From Lysinibacillus sphaericus (GTDB lineage: Bacteria; Bacillota; Bacilli; Bacillales_A; Planococcaceae), in assembly GCF_002982115.1 (NCBI RefSeq), contig NZ_CP019980.1:256001-320000 (forward strand): 64,000 nt of DNA, in the 5' to 3' direction. Both the position numbers and the translations under genes were made by a program. Positions 49,792 through 58,993 of this stretch are shown here, in pieces. The notes beneath the pieces were generated by a model. The model did no database searches. It saw only the letters and a list, made by a program, of their open reading frames with translations, and was not told where the DNA came from. How positions within the stretch are numbered: position 1 is the first letter of the stretch; each line of letters starts with the position of its first letter.

Positions 49792-51066
49792 ATGAAGAAA
49801 ATGGATTATCAAAATGTTAGAGGAACGCAAGATTATTTACCAGAGCAAGAACGTATTCGTCGTAAAATCCGGCGTACGTTAGAAGATACTTTTATCACCT
49901 ATGGGTGTAAACCACTCGAAACACCGATTTTAAACTATACAAACTTAATGGCATCTAAATACGCAGGAGGTGCTGAAATTTTACAAGAGATGTATGTGCT
50001 ATCGGATCGAGGAGAACGTGAACTAGCATTACGTTATGATTTAACGATTCCATTCGCAAAGGTCATTGCAATGAACCCTACATTACCGATGCCATTTAAA
50101 CGTTATGAAATTGGCAAAGTGTTCCGAGATGGCCCGATTAAAGCGGGGAGATTTCGCGAGTTTACACAATGTGATGTAGATATTGTTGGAGTTGATTCAC
50201 AAGCAGCTGAGGCGGAATTGATGATGATGGCATTAGATGCTTTTGAAAAGCTAGAGCAAGATGTTGTCATTCAATATAACAATCGTAAGCTATTAGTTGG
50301 CTTACTTGGTGTTTTTGGTGTAGATGCTGATGTGCGAAGTCGAGTAATTTTAATACTCGATAAAATTGAAAAAGTAGGTAATGATGCAGTTTTAGCAGAG
50401 TTAACAGAGCTAGGTTTGCAACTTGCTGTTGTAAAGCAAATCGCATATTTTTTACAAGACGATAGAAAAAATACACTAGCTTATTTCGGCCAATATGATG
50501 AGCCTCTGATTCAAGAAGGGGTAGCCGAAATGGAAGAATTAGAACACTATTTAAATAAGCTTGGTATTACAAAAAATTGTCTATTTAATCCTTTGCTTGC
50601 TCGTGGGCTAGAAATCTATACGGGAACTATTTATGAAATGTTCGTACGGGATGGTCGAATAACATCCAGTATAGGGAGCGGGGGTCGTTATGATAATGCG
50701 ATTGGCGGGCTATTAGGGGGAACCGAAAAGTTCGCTACGGTCGGTATTTCATTTGGGTTAGATGTTATTTTTACAGCCATGATGTTAGATGAACAAAAAA
50801 ATCAGGAGACATTAATTGATATTTATATCATTCCCATTCATACAACAGTAGAGTCTCTTGTATTAGCAAAAGCATTGCGGAAAGACTATCGCGTTGAAGT
50901 AGAGCTTAGTGGTAAAAAATTAAGAAAAGCGATGGATAAAGCAAATCGTGAAAACATTCCTTTTGTCATTGTGTTGGGACAAGAGGAAGTAACGCAAAAT
51001 CACTATATGTTAAAAAATATGCAGACAGGGGAGACCGTTACTAAAACTTTTATTTTCAATGCATGA
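49792..51066 (+). CDS. Histidyl-tRNA synthetase, second-type copy
   Basis: Class II aminoacyl-tRNA synthetase, 424 aa from the ATG at 49792, eight bases after AAGGAG (ATG at 49786 is only two bases from it). Motif 1 region near residue 45; motif 2 FKRYEIGKVFRDGPIKAGRFREF near 103; HisRS signature RGLEIYTGTIYE near 270; motif 3 GSGGRYDNAIGGLLGG near 300; C-terminal anticodon-binding domain from about 340. Since motifs and the anticodon domain are intact it is a synthetase, not the HisZ regulatory subunit. A housekeeping hisS (usually with aspS) is not in the window, so this is probably an extra copy induced by His shortage. Confidence 0.88.
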   Translation: MKKMDYQNVRGTQDYLPEQERIRRKIRRTLEDTFITYGCKPLETPILNYTNLMASKYAGGAEILQEMYVLSDRGERELALRYDLTIPFAKVIAMNPTLPMPFKRYEIGKVFRDGPIKAGRFREFTQCDVDIVGVDSQAAEAELMMMALDAFEKLEQDVVIQYNNRKLLVGLLGVFGVDADVRSRVILILDKIEKVGNDAVLAELTELGLQLAVVKQIAYFLQDDRKNTLAYFGQYDEPLIQEGVAEMEELEHYLNKLGITKNCLFNPLLARGLEIYTGTIYEMFVRDGRITSSIGSGGRYDNAIGGLLGGTEKFATVGISFGLDVIFTAMMLDEQKNQETLIDIYIIPIHTTVESLVLAKALRKDYRVEVELSGKKLRKAMDKANRENIPFVIVLGQEEVTQNHYMLKNMQTGETVTKTFIFNA

Positions 51067-51099
51067 ATGGAACGATAACGAACGGTAAGGGGATAGATT

Positions 51100-51603
51100 A
51101 TGGAGATTCGTATTTTAAGTAAATCAGATGCACAAGTATATCAAGAAGTGCGTTTAAGTGCATTAAGAAATAATCCGGAAGCATTTGGTTCCACATATGA
51201 GCGTGAAGTATACGTTTCGTTACAAGAAGTTGCAGAGCGAATAGAAGCAACAGCGGAAAAGTTTGTGCTCGGTGCTTTTCATAACAATGGTTCGTTGGTA
51301 GGCATTGTAACTTTTGTGCGTGAAGACAGTCCAAAAATGAGTCATAAAGGGAATGTTTTTGGTATGTATGTTGCACCTGAAGGAAGAGGGGGTGGATTAG
51401 GGAAATTACTGATGAGCGAACTAATAAAGAGGGCGAAATGTTGTGAAGGTTTGGAGCAAATAAACTTAACAGTTGTTTCCGATAATAGTTCAGCCCAAAA
51501 GTTATATAAGTCATTAGGCTTTGAGGTTTACGGCTTAGAACGCAATGCCCTTCAATTTAATGGGCACTATTATGACGAGGAATTGATGGTGTTATATTTC
51601 TAA
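51100..51603 (+). CDS. GNAT-family N-acetyltransferase
   Basis: 167 aa. Acetyl-CoA-binding segment VFGMYVAPEGRGGGLGKLLMSEL near residue 85 and the family motif NLTVVSDNSSAQKLYKSLGFEVYG near 125. AAGGGG precedes the ATG. 33 bases after the HisRS gene, so probably co-transcribed. Substrate unknown. Confidence 0.9.
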   Translation: MEIRILSKSDAQVYQEVRLSALRNNPEAFGSTYEREVYVSLQEVAERIEATAEKFVLGAFHNNGSLVGIVTFVREDSPKMSHKGNVFGMYVAPEGRGGGLGKLLMSELIKRAKCCEGLEQINLTVVSDNSSAQKLYKSLGFEVYGLERNALQFNGHYYDEELMVLYF

Positions 51604-51653
51604 TTTGAAAGAACTTATGATTTCACTTCTATCTTTGACTGTTTCCTCATTTG

Positions 51654-51683
51654 AAAACCACCCGTCTCATCGCGGGTGGTTTT
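51654..51683. terminator. Bidirectional terminator between acetyltransferase and ABC-F genes
   Basis: AAAACCACCCG pairs with CGGGTGGTTTT around TCTCATCG; A/T tracts on both sides. Confidence 0.9.
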
Positions 51684-51702
51684 AATGCCTTAGAGGCTCA
51701 TT

Positions 51703-53178
51703 CTATTTTTCCTTGATAAGCTGTAACGTTTTATCTTTAATTTCCCAAATTTGGTCAGCTACTCTTTCTACAATAAGCTGATCGTGAGTAGTAAAGAGCA
51801 CTGTTCCTTTATAGCCTAGTAAAAATTTTTCCAATGCTTCAATGGTAGCTAAGTCTATAAAATTTGTCGGTTCATCTAAAATAAGGACATTAGAAGGTTT
51901 GGCAAAAAGGGCTGCCAAAGAAATTCGTGTTGCTTCTCCACCACTCAGCGCATGTAAAGGTTTTCTAATAGTGGCTTCTTCAAAGCCAAGGTTACTGAGA
52001 ATCGCCCGAATAAAACTTTCTTTATACTCACTTATCTTCATAAGATACTCTAATATACTTATGTCCCCACTCAGTTTATAATCCATTTGCTGATAAGTGC
52101 AAAATGCAATTTTCGAGGAAAGCGTGATACCATCTTGATTATTCATTATATAGTGTAAGAAAGTTGATTTACCTACTCCATTGTCTCCTACTATAGCTAT
52201 CTTCTTGCCAAGTGGGAATTGGAAATCCTGTTCTGCAAGAAGTATATTGTCTCCAGCTGTAACTGTAATATTATGTCCCATTATTGGAAAACGATTATTT
52301 ATTTCAAGCTCTTTCACTATCGGAAAAGAAATTGGTTTAGGATCTTTGTCAATATGAATCTCCTCTAACATATCCATTCTTTTCTCTATTGATTTAACGG
52401 TTTTCATCATACTCTTTTGAACCGTGTCTTTTTGTTTGGAAGAAGCTAAGCGATTCGGTTTGATATTTCTTTGTTTGTTTTTTTCACTAACGATAGAAAT
52501 TTTCTTTGCCTGACTCTTTTTCACTTCTACAGCTTCTTGTAATCGTTCTTTTTCTTTTGTGACTTTTTGATATTTTCTTTGTAACTCCAATTTCTCTTGT
52601 TGTTTCTGTTCCAGATATTGATCGTAATTGCCGTTAAATTCTTTGATTTTCCCATTCTCTATTTCCCAGATTTTTGTGGCAATTGCATTAATAAAATAGC
52701 GATCATGGCTGACAAATATTAAAGTACCGTAGTAATAATTTAATTCTTCAATCATTATGTCAATGCCATTTTTATCTACGTGCGTTGTCGGTTCGTCTAG
52801 CAGCAGACCCATTTTATATTGAGAAAGTAACTGAACTAAACGAAATTTTGATTGTTCTCCACCACTAAGTGTTTCAACACTGTTAGTAGGAACGTTCATG
52901 CGGCTAAGTAGTTGGGAATCTAAATAGTCAGCATTCGTTTCTTCCTTTAGCTCGCCGATTTGTTGAAAATAATTGAAATCGACAAATCGTTCAATCTTTC
53001 CATTATCAGGTGTAATCGTACCTGCAATTATATTCAATAAAGTCGTTTTGCCTTGGCCATTTTTCCCTACGATACCAATGCGATCATTTTGATAAACGGT
53101 TAATTCCTTAGTATCAAAGATTTCCTTGTCCCCAAAACTAATTTGAACATTGTTTAATTTTAAAGCAAGCTCTTCCAT
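51703..53178 (-). CDS. ABC-F ribosomal protection ATPase (Vga/VmlR/Msr-like)
   Basis: 491 aa, two ATPase domains on one chain, no membrane segments. First Walker A GKNGQGKT near residue 39, signature TLSGGEQSKFRLVQ near 103; second Walker A GDNGVGKS near 333, signature LSGGEATRISLAA near 415. The charged linker (about 185-275) is rich in Lys and Glu (QKQQEKLELQRKYQKVTKEK), as in antibiotic-resistance ABC-F proteins that push drugs off the ribosome. Lies downstream of the dehydratase gene on the same strand, 124 bases away. Confidence 0.9.
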   Translation of the reverse strand: MEELALKLNNVQISFGDKEIFDTKELTVYQNDRIGIVGKNGQGKTTLLNIIAGTITPDNGKIERFVDFNYFQQIGELKEETNADYLDSQLLSRMNVPTNSVETLSGGEQSKFRLVQLLSQYKMGLLLDEPTTHVDKNGIDIMIEELNYYYGTLIFVSHDRYFINAIATKIWEIENGKIKEFNGNYDQYLEQKQQEKLELQRKYQKVTKEKERLQEAVEVKKSQAKKISIVSEKNKQRNIKPNRLASSKQKDTVQKSMMKTVKSIEKRMDMLEEIHIDKDPKPISFPIVKELEINNRFPIMGHNITVTAGDNILLAEQDFQFPLGKKIAIVGDNGVGKSTFLHYIMNNQDGITLSSKIAFCTYQQMDYKLSGDISILEYLMKISEYKESFIRAILSNLGFEEATIRKPLHALSGGEATRISLAALFAKPSNVLILDEPTNFIDLATIEALEKFLLGYKGTVLFTTHDQLIVERVADQIWEIKDKTLQLIKEK

Positions 53179-53302
53179 TTGTATCCCTCCAGTCTCAAAA
53201 ATGAAGATGGCATGTTCCTCTTCTTTGAATAAAACGTGTAGATCATGCTAAAAAAGAGAAAATTATTTCCATGGAAATATAAATTGTAGAACGATGCTTG
53301 TT

Positions 53303-56269
53303 TTAGTTTAGGTTTAAAATAAGGTTAGCGTTAGTTGCTTTCTTTTTCATAGCAATTCGTTGTTTTAAAACTCTCCAAACCATATTTCCAACTAATTCTT
53401 CCTCTTCTGATTTAATACCAAACAGTCTTATACATGTCATATGTATTAAACTTCGAATAATATTAAAATCAAATCGTTTTTCATTTAATAATTTGTTAAA
53501 GTAGTTGGACAATTGAAGCTCCCAGTAGCTCAGTTGTTCTTTGTTGAAAGCAAAATGATGAGCTAAATCAGGATTTGAAGATGTAGCAATATCACTAAAT
53601 ACCAAATATTTATGTCTATTTTCACGGAAATTTTTTGAAAAGTCCTTATTCGAATAACCATCATCCATAATACGGAACTGTTGATGTAGATCCTTGGTAT
53701 GAAGAGATAGTAGTTTAAAAATAAGATAAATAGCATGATCCACTTTATCTATTTTTTCATCTACTAAACAAGAAGCTAACAAACTAAGAATAAGCGTACT
53801 ATCAGCACAGAAAAAATCCTCTGCCTCCGACATGGTAGTCAATCCTCCATATCTTTCGTATTCTGGGTCGTACTTTCCACTACTATAATCGATGATATCT
53901 CCGGCTATGACGCCTTGTGCTAGATATTCATCGATTCCATTAAATTGAGAAGTTGGAGAAATTCTTAATCTTATATGATGTCTATCATCAAAATAACGAA
54001 TGTAAAAAGACTTAGTAATTGCACCGTTGGATTTTAGCTCTTTAATAAGCTCATTTAAATAAGTGCCTAAAAAGTCGTCTTGGAGTTCGTGCGGTAAATA
54101 AATATTAAAATGTTGCCAGTTAACTTTTCTTTCTAAATTTAATTCTTCCTTTGTTTGAAACAAAGGTAGTTGGACAAGTTTCTTAGGCTTAATCTTTTGT
54201 GCGACAAAGTTAAAAACAAACTCAGACATATAATGGTTGCCTTCTGAGTCAAGCGTAATGAAGTTTGCTAAGTTCAATGAATTTTCTTCAAGGTAAATAG
54301 TAAAAGAATTATCCGTTTTATAAATATCCCATAAAATATCTAAATCCTCTTTACGATGAGTATCGATTAATATTCTTAGGTCATTACATCTAACAAAAAG
54401 CGAATCCGGTATTTCATAAATCGTTTTCATTTCGGTAAACTTGCTGAAAAATTGATCTTGTGAGCGAATATCTCCCATATAATTTTTAATTAGCCAAGAT
54501 TGAGGGATTAATTCAATGTCGTTAAAGAGAACCTTTGGAAAATGAATAAAGTCTTTTCGTATTTTTTGAATATCAAATAGTAGCGACATAATATTTGCGT
54601 AGTAATTGCTACTCCAAAATAGCAAGTCATTTAAAATATGTGGGGAAAAATGTTCGATATTGGATACATTATATTGCTCAAACTTTACTATTTTTTCGAT
54701 ACCACCATCTAATAATGCAGAAAGTGTTATTTTATTATCTTGTATGCTAATAAAGAGCTGCTCTAATGGAACTGATTGTTGATTTTCAGCAGTTCCATAT
54801 TGAAGATTTAAATTGCCATCATAGCAATCATTCATAATATTATAGTAGTGTTGATTTTTAGGCATATATTTAACGGTAATGACCTCTGTATTAGCTTCTG
54901 CAATTTTTCTTCTTTCAATATTTTTCATTGTTGTAAAATAGGCTGCATTTATATAAGAAAAGCGTCCTTCTAAACGTCCAAGTCCCGAATTTCCAGCATA
55001 CGGGGTTAGTGAAAAGTTAAGTTGTCCATTTTTACTCTCTAAATAAAAACAACTTTGTATTGTTGGAGAAATTTCGCTTTCTATTTTTAGGTCTTCAAAA
55101 TGCAAATTTGCTATGTCGATTTCTTTTAAATGTCTGTATGCTGCCGTAGATGTTAGTGCTAATAATTGCATTTTTATTTTTTTCTCTAAATCTGAAGTTT
55201 TGCGTTCTAGCGAACAATTTTTCTCTCTAATCAATTGATAGTTTTTGTAGAAATCTAAAAACTTTACTTTTGAATTTCCGTACTTTTCTTTAAAAAAATG
55301 GATATCAGCTTGATATCTATCACTTACAGGTACCCGTATTGCATAAGTCGATAGGAAATTAACGAAAGGTAAGAGAGTTTTTTCTATAAGACCTTTATCT
55401 AAATCAAGATTAATAACGTTAGTTTCACTATCAAAGCGAAGGTAATGTTCACAATTATGAATTGAAGCTAATAGTTTTTCCAACTTGTTTACAGTATCTA
55501 TATTGAACTTGCTTATAGAATTATTTTGATTTTTTATTAAAGTTCTTATTTGCTTGATCGCATCTTTTGGGAAAGAATAATTTTTCTCTTCAACATAGCG
55601 AATTAGAAGTTCGAAGTCTTGAATAAATGTTAAATTGTCTAAATCCGTAATCAAATAGCCACCATGGATCAATTGTTTCACTACATTTAATAAAATTTTA
55701 AATGGTAAAAGAATACGATTTTGTTCTTCGAGTTTTTCGGCTAACTCTTCAACAGTAACGGCATTTTTAGCATGGACTTGAATTGCTTCTAATAGAGAAT
55801 TTATTTGAATTTTATTTGTATTAAACTTCTTTTTATCATCTAATGTCCAATTATTATATAAAAAATTGGAATTTTGGTAGACCACATTTGAATTCCACGT
55901 AACCTGTAAGCTTGCTAAATTTTCATATTTTAGAGTGGAAATAAATTTACTTATCCATTCTGAGTCAATATTTGTATATACTTTAAAGTCATGTTGAATA
56001 ATCATTTGATTTGTTGAATGATTTACTTCATCTATAGTATTGAAGTAGACAGATGAAAATAAGCCGAAGGGTGTTGCTCTATATCTAGATCTATTTAAAT
56101 ATTTTCTTTTAGCTAGTGTGGCTTTGTTAAAATTCTCATTCCTTTGCAATTGATGATATAAGCTACTGGAACTAGTAAAAAGTTTTTTATCAAACCAACG
56201 ATCTTGATTTTCCTCGTTAGTTGAGTGATTCGCTGTTCTTACATTGATATAGGGCATCATTTCATACAT
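53303..56269 (-). CDS. LanB-type lantibiotic dehydratase (full length)
   Basis: 988 aa from the ATG at 56269 (TGAGGTGA upstream); nisin NisB is 993 aa. N-terminal glutamylation domain with RSRYRATPFGLFSSV near residue 44. Further family motifs VPVSDRYQADIHFFKEKYG near 312 and PYAGNSGLGRLEGRF near 424. The C-terminal SpaB_C elimination domain starts near 720 (HFNIYLPHELQDDF) with SFYIRYFDDRHHIRLRIS near 755. Such enzymes glutamylate Ser/Thr from Glu-tRNA and then eliminate to dehydroalanine/dehydrobutyrine. Both domains are present, unlike PEARL enzymes that lack elimination. There is no LanC gene nearby, and the neighbouring precursors have no Cys in the core. Confidence 0.9.
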   Translation of the reverse strand: MYEMMPYINVRTANHSTNEENQDRWFDKKLFTSSSSLYHQLQRNENFNKATLAKRKYLNRSRYRATPFGLFSSVYFNTIDEVNHSTNQMIIQHDFKVYTNIDSEWISKFISTLKYENLASLQVTWNSNVVYQNSNFLYNNWTLDDKKKFNTNKIQINSLLEAIQVHAKNAVTVEELAEKLEEQNRILLPFKILLNVVKQLIHGGYLITDLDNLTFIQDFELLIRYVEEKNYSFPKDAIKQIRTLIKNQNNSISKFNIDTVNKLEKLLASIHNCEHYLRFDSETNVINLDLDKGLIEKTLLPFVNFLSTYAIRVPVSDRYQADIHFFKEKYGNSKVKFLDFYKNYQLIREKNCSLERKTSDLEKKIKMQLLALTSTAAYRHLKEIDIANLHFEDLKIESEISPTIQSCFYLESKNGQLNFSLTPYAGNSGLGRLEGRFSYINAAYFTTMKNIERRKIAEANTEVITVKYMPKNQHYYNIMNDCYDGNLNLQYGTAENQQSVPLEQLFISIQDNKITLSALLDGGIEKIVKFEQYNVSNIEHFSPHILNDLLFWSSNYYANIMSLLFDIQKIRKDFIHFPKVLFNDIELIPQSWLIKNYMGDIRSQDQFFSKFTEMKTIYEIPDSLFVRCNDLRILIDTHRKEDLDILWDIYKTDNSFTIYLEENSLNLANFITLDSEGNHYMSEFVFNFVAQKIKPKKLVQLPLFQTKEELNLERKVNWQHFNIYLPHELQDDFLGTYLNELIKELKSNGAITKSFYIRYFDDRHHIRLRISPTSQFNGIDEYLAQGVIAGDIIDYSSGKYDPEYERYGGLTTMSEAEDFFCADSTLILSLLASCLVDEKIDKVDHAIYLIFKLLSLHTKDLHQQFRIMDDGYSNKDFSKNFRENRHKYLVFSDIATSSNPDLAHHFAFNKEQLSYWELQLSNYFNKLLNEKRFDFNIIRSLIHMTCIRLFGIKSEEEELVGNMVWRVLKQRIAMKKKATNANLILNLN

Positions 56270-56315
56270 GTGATTCACCTCAAAATTATTTAATTAAGAG
56301 AGGTTTTCAATTGAG

Positions 56316-57188
56316 TTATGTTTTTAAAGAATGGACTTTCTCTAATCCGCTATGCTCAAGTATGAAGTCCAGCATTCGATTAAACATAACTTCATGTTCG
56401 CGGGCTTCTATATGCCCAACAAACTCAATTGTTTTTATTACTTCTGAAATGGAATTTTGATCTTTGTGTATTGTGATGTCATAAAACCCTTTAAATATTT
56501 TGAACAGTGCTTTTTCAAAGAAATCGCTATCATTTAGTTGTATGGTGTTTAATAGATCAATCCATTTAGTAGTGTAAAATGAATCTTTTTGTTCAAAGGC
56601 TAAAATTAATGCATTGACTACAAGTCTAAAGCCTTCATTTCCATAAGGCCTAGTCTGACTGTATTTATTAAACCTTTGAATACAACGTATAAGAATAGCA
56701 TCGATTAATTCTAATGAAAAAACATACATACTATTTGTAAATAGTACTAGTTCATAATGAGTCCAAAATTCAGTACTGATTAAATACTTAAATAAACTGC
56801 TTTTTTTGCCATCAATATCCTGCCCCAACAACCTACAAATCCTGAAATTCAGAAGATCGGTCATATGTTCATTTTTTAAACCAGTAAAATCTGCCTCTAG
56901 TTTCTTCCTTAAAGAGCGCAATTCTTGAATATCCTGCACCCTATATGCTCTAGATAATTCTTTTAAAAAGCAAACTACTTTATCACTCGCATAGTCGCTA
57001 TGAATTAAGAAAAACTCATTAGGAGAAATATGCAATCTATCCATAAATAAGGATAGATTGTGGATACTAGTGTCAGTTTGACCGCTGGCAAAACGATGAT
57101 AAGCAGCTCGAGTCACTATGCCATCACAAAGATCCTTTATTTTAATCTTTTTACCTTCTCTTATCATTTCAATTGTAGGACCAAACAT
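56316..57188 (-). CDS. Rgg/MutR-family transcriptional regulator
   Basis: 290 aa from the ATG at 57188, with AGGAGG five bases upstream; a longer frame starting at 57236 lacks a ribosome site. N-terminal helix-turn-helix (IKDLCDGIVTRAAYHRFASG near residue 17) and the Rgg motif NLSLFMDRLHISPNEFF near 45. The helical C-terminal domain (TPR-like) binds short hydrophobic peptides in the family. A perfect inverted repeat covers the region just upstream of its ribosome site. Its two sides hold the arms of the RiPP locus, so it is the likely controller. Confidence 0.88.
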   Translation of the reverse strand: MFGPTIEMIREGKKIKIKDLCDGIVTRAAYHRFASGQTDTSIHNLSLFMDRLHISPNEFFLIHSDYASDKVVCFLKELSRAYRVQDIQELRSLRKKLEADFTGLKNEHMTDLLNFRICRLLGQDIDGKKSSLFKYLISTEFWTHYELVLFTNSMYVFSLELIDAILIRCIQRFNKYSQTRPYGNEGFRLVVNALILAFEQKDSFYTTKWIDLLNTIQLNDSDFFEKALFKIFKGFYDITIHKDQNSISEVIKTIEFVGHIEAREHEVMFNRMLDFILEHSGLEKVHSLKT

Positions 57189-57200
57189 AGCAAAACCTCC

Positions 57201-57228
57201 TAAAATGTATATATTTGTATACATTTTA
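57201..57228. promoter_or_regulatory. Perfect inverted repeat upstream of the rgg-like gene
   Basis: TAAAATGTATA at 57201-57211 and TATACATTTTA at 57218-57228, an 11-base perfect inverted repeat with six-base spacer. It abuts the rgg ribosome site and lies about 100 bases before the divergent peptide ORF. Candidate operator for the regulator. Confidence 0.6.
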
Positions 57229-57324
57229 CCATTCAATCAATTTATTTCTCTATTATCAAACATATAAACAACAGCGTTTATTCGATTTGAGAATACAGTT
57301 TAAGTTGAAAGGAGGTTTTATTAA

Positions 57325-57375
57325 ATGGGTGGATGGATTGATATTTTCTACGTAATTACTCTATTTATTTTTTAA
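57325..57375 (+). CDS. Short hydrophobic peptide ORF divergent from the rgg-like gene
   Basis: 16 codons: MGGWIDIFYVITLFIF then TAA. Strong ribosome site AAAGGAGG eight bases before the ATG. Place, orientation and hydrophobic C-terminus are like SHP pheromone genes that partner Rgg regulators, though typical SHPs are 20-23 aa with a basic N-terminus and this one is not basic. It precedes the exporter gene by 25 bases. Confidence 0.5.
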   Translation: MGGWIDIFYVITLFIF

Positions 57376-57400
57376 TGAGTAGGCTAGGAGGGGCTTGGAT

Positions 57401-58993
57401 TTGAAAAAATCTATTATTTTTGGAATAAAAAATAGAAGTACATTTCTTTTGATTTCTATTTTAATTGTTTCAACATTAATGGGGACAATTATCCAATTTA
57501 TTAAAGGTGATTTATTTCAAGGAGCACTTGATCAAAATTTAGATAAAGTATCTACGTATATTTTGATTTTCGGGGTTTTAATTTTAATCGAAGTGCTATT
57601 TTACTTTTTAGAATGGAAATATGAAAATCATTTAATTAGAAATACTTTTGCAAAACTTAAAAATTCAATTATTAACAACGTATTAAAGACCAGAGACTTT
57701 TCAAATATAAAGGTGAAAAATGAACATCACTTAAATGCGTTAACGAATGTTGTTGATAGTTTAGAGTATCAATATTATAGAAGTTCTTTTGATGCTATTT
57801 ACTTAACGCTAAGGATCGTTTTCGTTACAACGTCTTTACTTATTATTAATATCTATATTGGCTTGGTTGTAATTGCTTTTATGTTTCTGCCTTTATTGGT
57901 AACTAAATTATTCAAAGATAAACTGGCGAATCTTGAAAAAAGCTTTTTAAACCAAAAAGGGGATAACCTCAGCTTTTTTAAAAATCTATTAGATAATCTA
58001 AAGTACGTAAGAATTTTAAATGCTGATGCCCTTTTTCGAAATAGGTCTAGAAATGAAATTAATAAAGAAAGAGATGCGGGGTTAAAAACGGAGAATTATA
58101 GAATTACATTAAATACAATGTATTCCTTGCTATCATATTCATCTCATTTCTTAATTCTAGCGATATCGGTTTTATTAATTATTAAAGGTCATATTACTCC
58201 TGGTGTTACGATTACCCTTTTAGGTTTAGTAGAGCAATTAAGTATGCCGATTTTATCGCTTTCAAGGAGTATAAATAATATAAACAGCACAAAAAAACTA
58301 AGAGAAGATATTAACTCCATTATCTGTGTAGAAACAGATAATCTTGAAACAGCGATTAGCTATGATAACGCAATTACTACTAAAAAATTATCCTTTAAAT
58401 TTGATAATACGGTTTTCAACTATAATGATGTAACTTTCCAAAAAAACAACACACATATTATTACAGGGCAAAGTGGTTTAGGCAAATCTATATTTTTAGA
58501 ATCAATATTGGGATTATTAAAGAGCAACCATACTGGGGAAATTTGTTATGACAACAATAGTCTTAAGGTTGATAGTAATCCATTTAAAGATATTATGTAC
58601 GTTATGACTGACAACAATCTTTTTGATGGTTCACCTATATTTAATATTTTATTAAGAGATGAGTATAGTGAAGAAGAACTTAATTATATGAAGAAGTTTT
58701 TATCAGAAGAGAAACTTTTAAGTGAAGACGTAACAAAACTCTCTAGCGGTGAAAAGAGAAGATTGCTTATTTTAAGAGGATTAATGTCAGATAAATCGAC
58801 TTTAATTTTTGATGAACCTACTTCTAATCTTGATAGTTTTAATAGTCAAATATTTTGGGATGAGCTGTTAAATATAAAAGATAAAACAATCATTGTTGTT
58901 TCGCACAACACACCAGAGGATATCTACGACAAATTTGATATAAAATACGATTTTACAAATTATGTCGATAAGGAGTCTGTGGCATATGTCTAA
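57401..58993 (+). CDS. ABC exporter (membrane plus ATPase) of the RiPP locus
   Basis: 530 aa from TTG at 57401, seven bases after AGGAGGGG; TTG at 57395 lies too close to the site. About six membrane segments in residues 15-280. ATPase with Walker A TGQSGLGKS near 356, signature KLSSGEKRRLLILRG near 445 and Walker B TLIFDEPTSNLD. No C39 peptidase domain, so leader removal must be done by another enzyme, possibly the next gene. Overlaps that gene by eight bases. Confidence 0.88.
   Translation: MKKSIIFGIKNRSTFLLISILIVSTLMGTIIQFIKGDLFQGALDQNLDKVSTYILIFGVLILIEVLFYFLEWKYENHLIRNTFAKLKNSIINNVLKTRDFSNIKVKNEHHLNALTNVVDSLEYQYYRSSFDAIYLTLRIVFVTTSLLIINIYIGLVVIAFMFLPLLVTKLFKDKLANLEKSFLNQKGDNLSFFKNLLDNLKYVRILNADALFRNRSRNEINKERDAGLKTENYRITLNTMYSLLSYSSHFLILAISVLLIIKGHITPGVTITLLGLVEQLSMPILSLSRSINNINSTKKLREDINSIICVETDNLETAISYDNAITTKKLSFKFDNTVFNYNDVTFQKNNTHIITGQSGLGKSIFLESILGLLKSNHTGEICYDNNSLKVDSNPFKDIMYVMTDNNLFDGSPIFNILLRDEYSEEELNYMKKFLSEEKLLSEDVTKLSSGEKRRLLILRGLMSDKSTLIFDEPTSNLDSFNSQIFWDELLNIKDKTIIVVSHNTPEDIYDKFDIKYDFTNYVDKESVAYV

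Noticed and set aside
49505-49792. T-box riboswitch before the second hisS
   Set aside because: No T-box consensus (TGGNACCGCG-like) is visible; the leader is short and holds a His-rich coding frame instead.
49792-51066. HisZ (ATP phosphoribosyltransferase regulatory subunit)
   Set aside because: Motif 2, motif 3, RGLEIYTGT and a C-terminal anticodon-binding domain are all present, and no hisG or other his genes follow.
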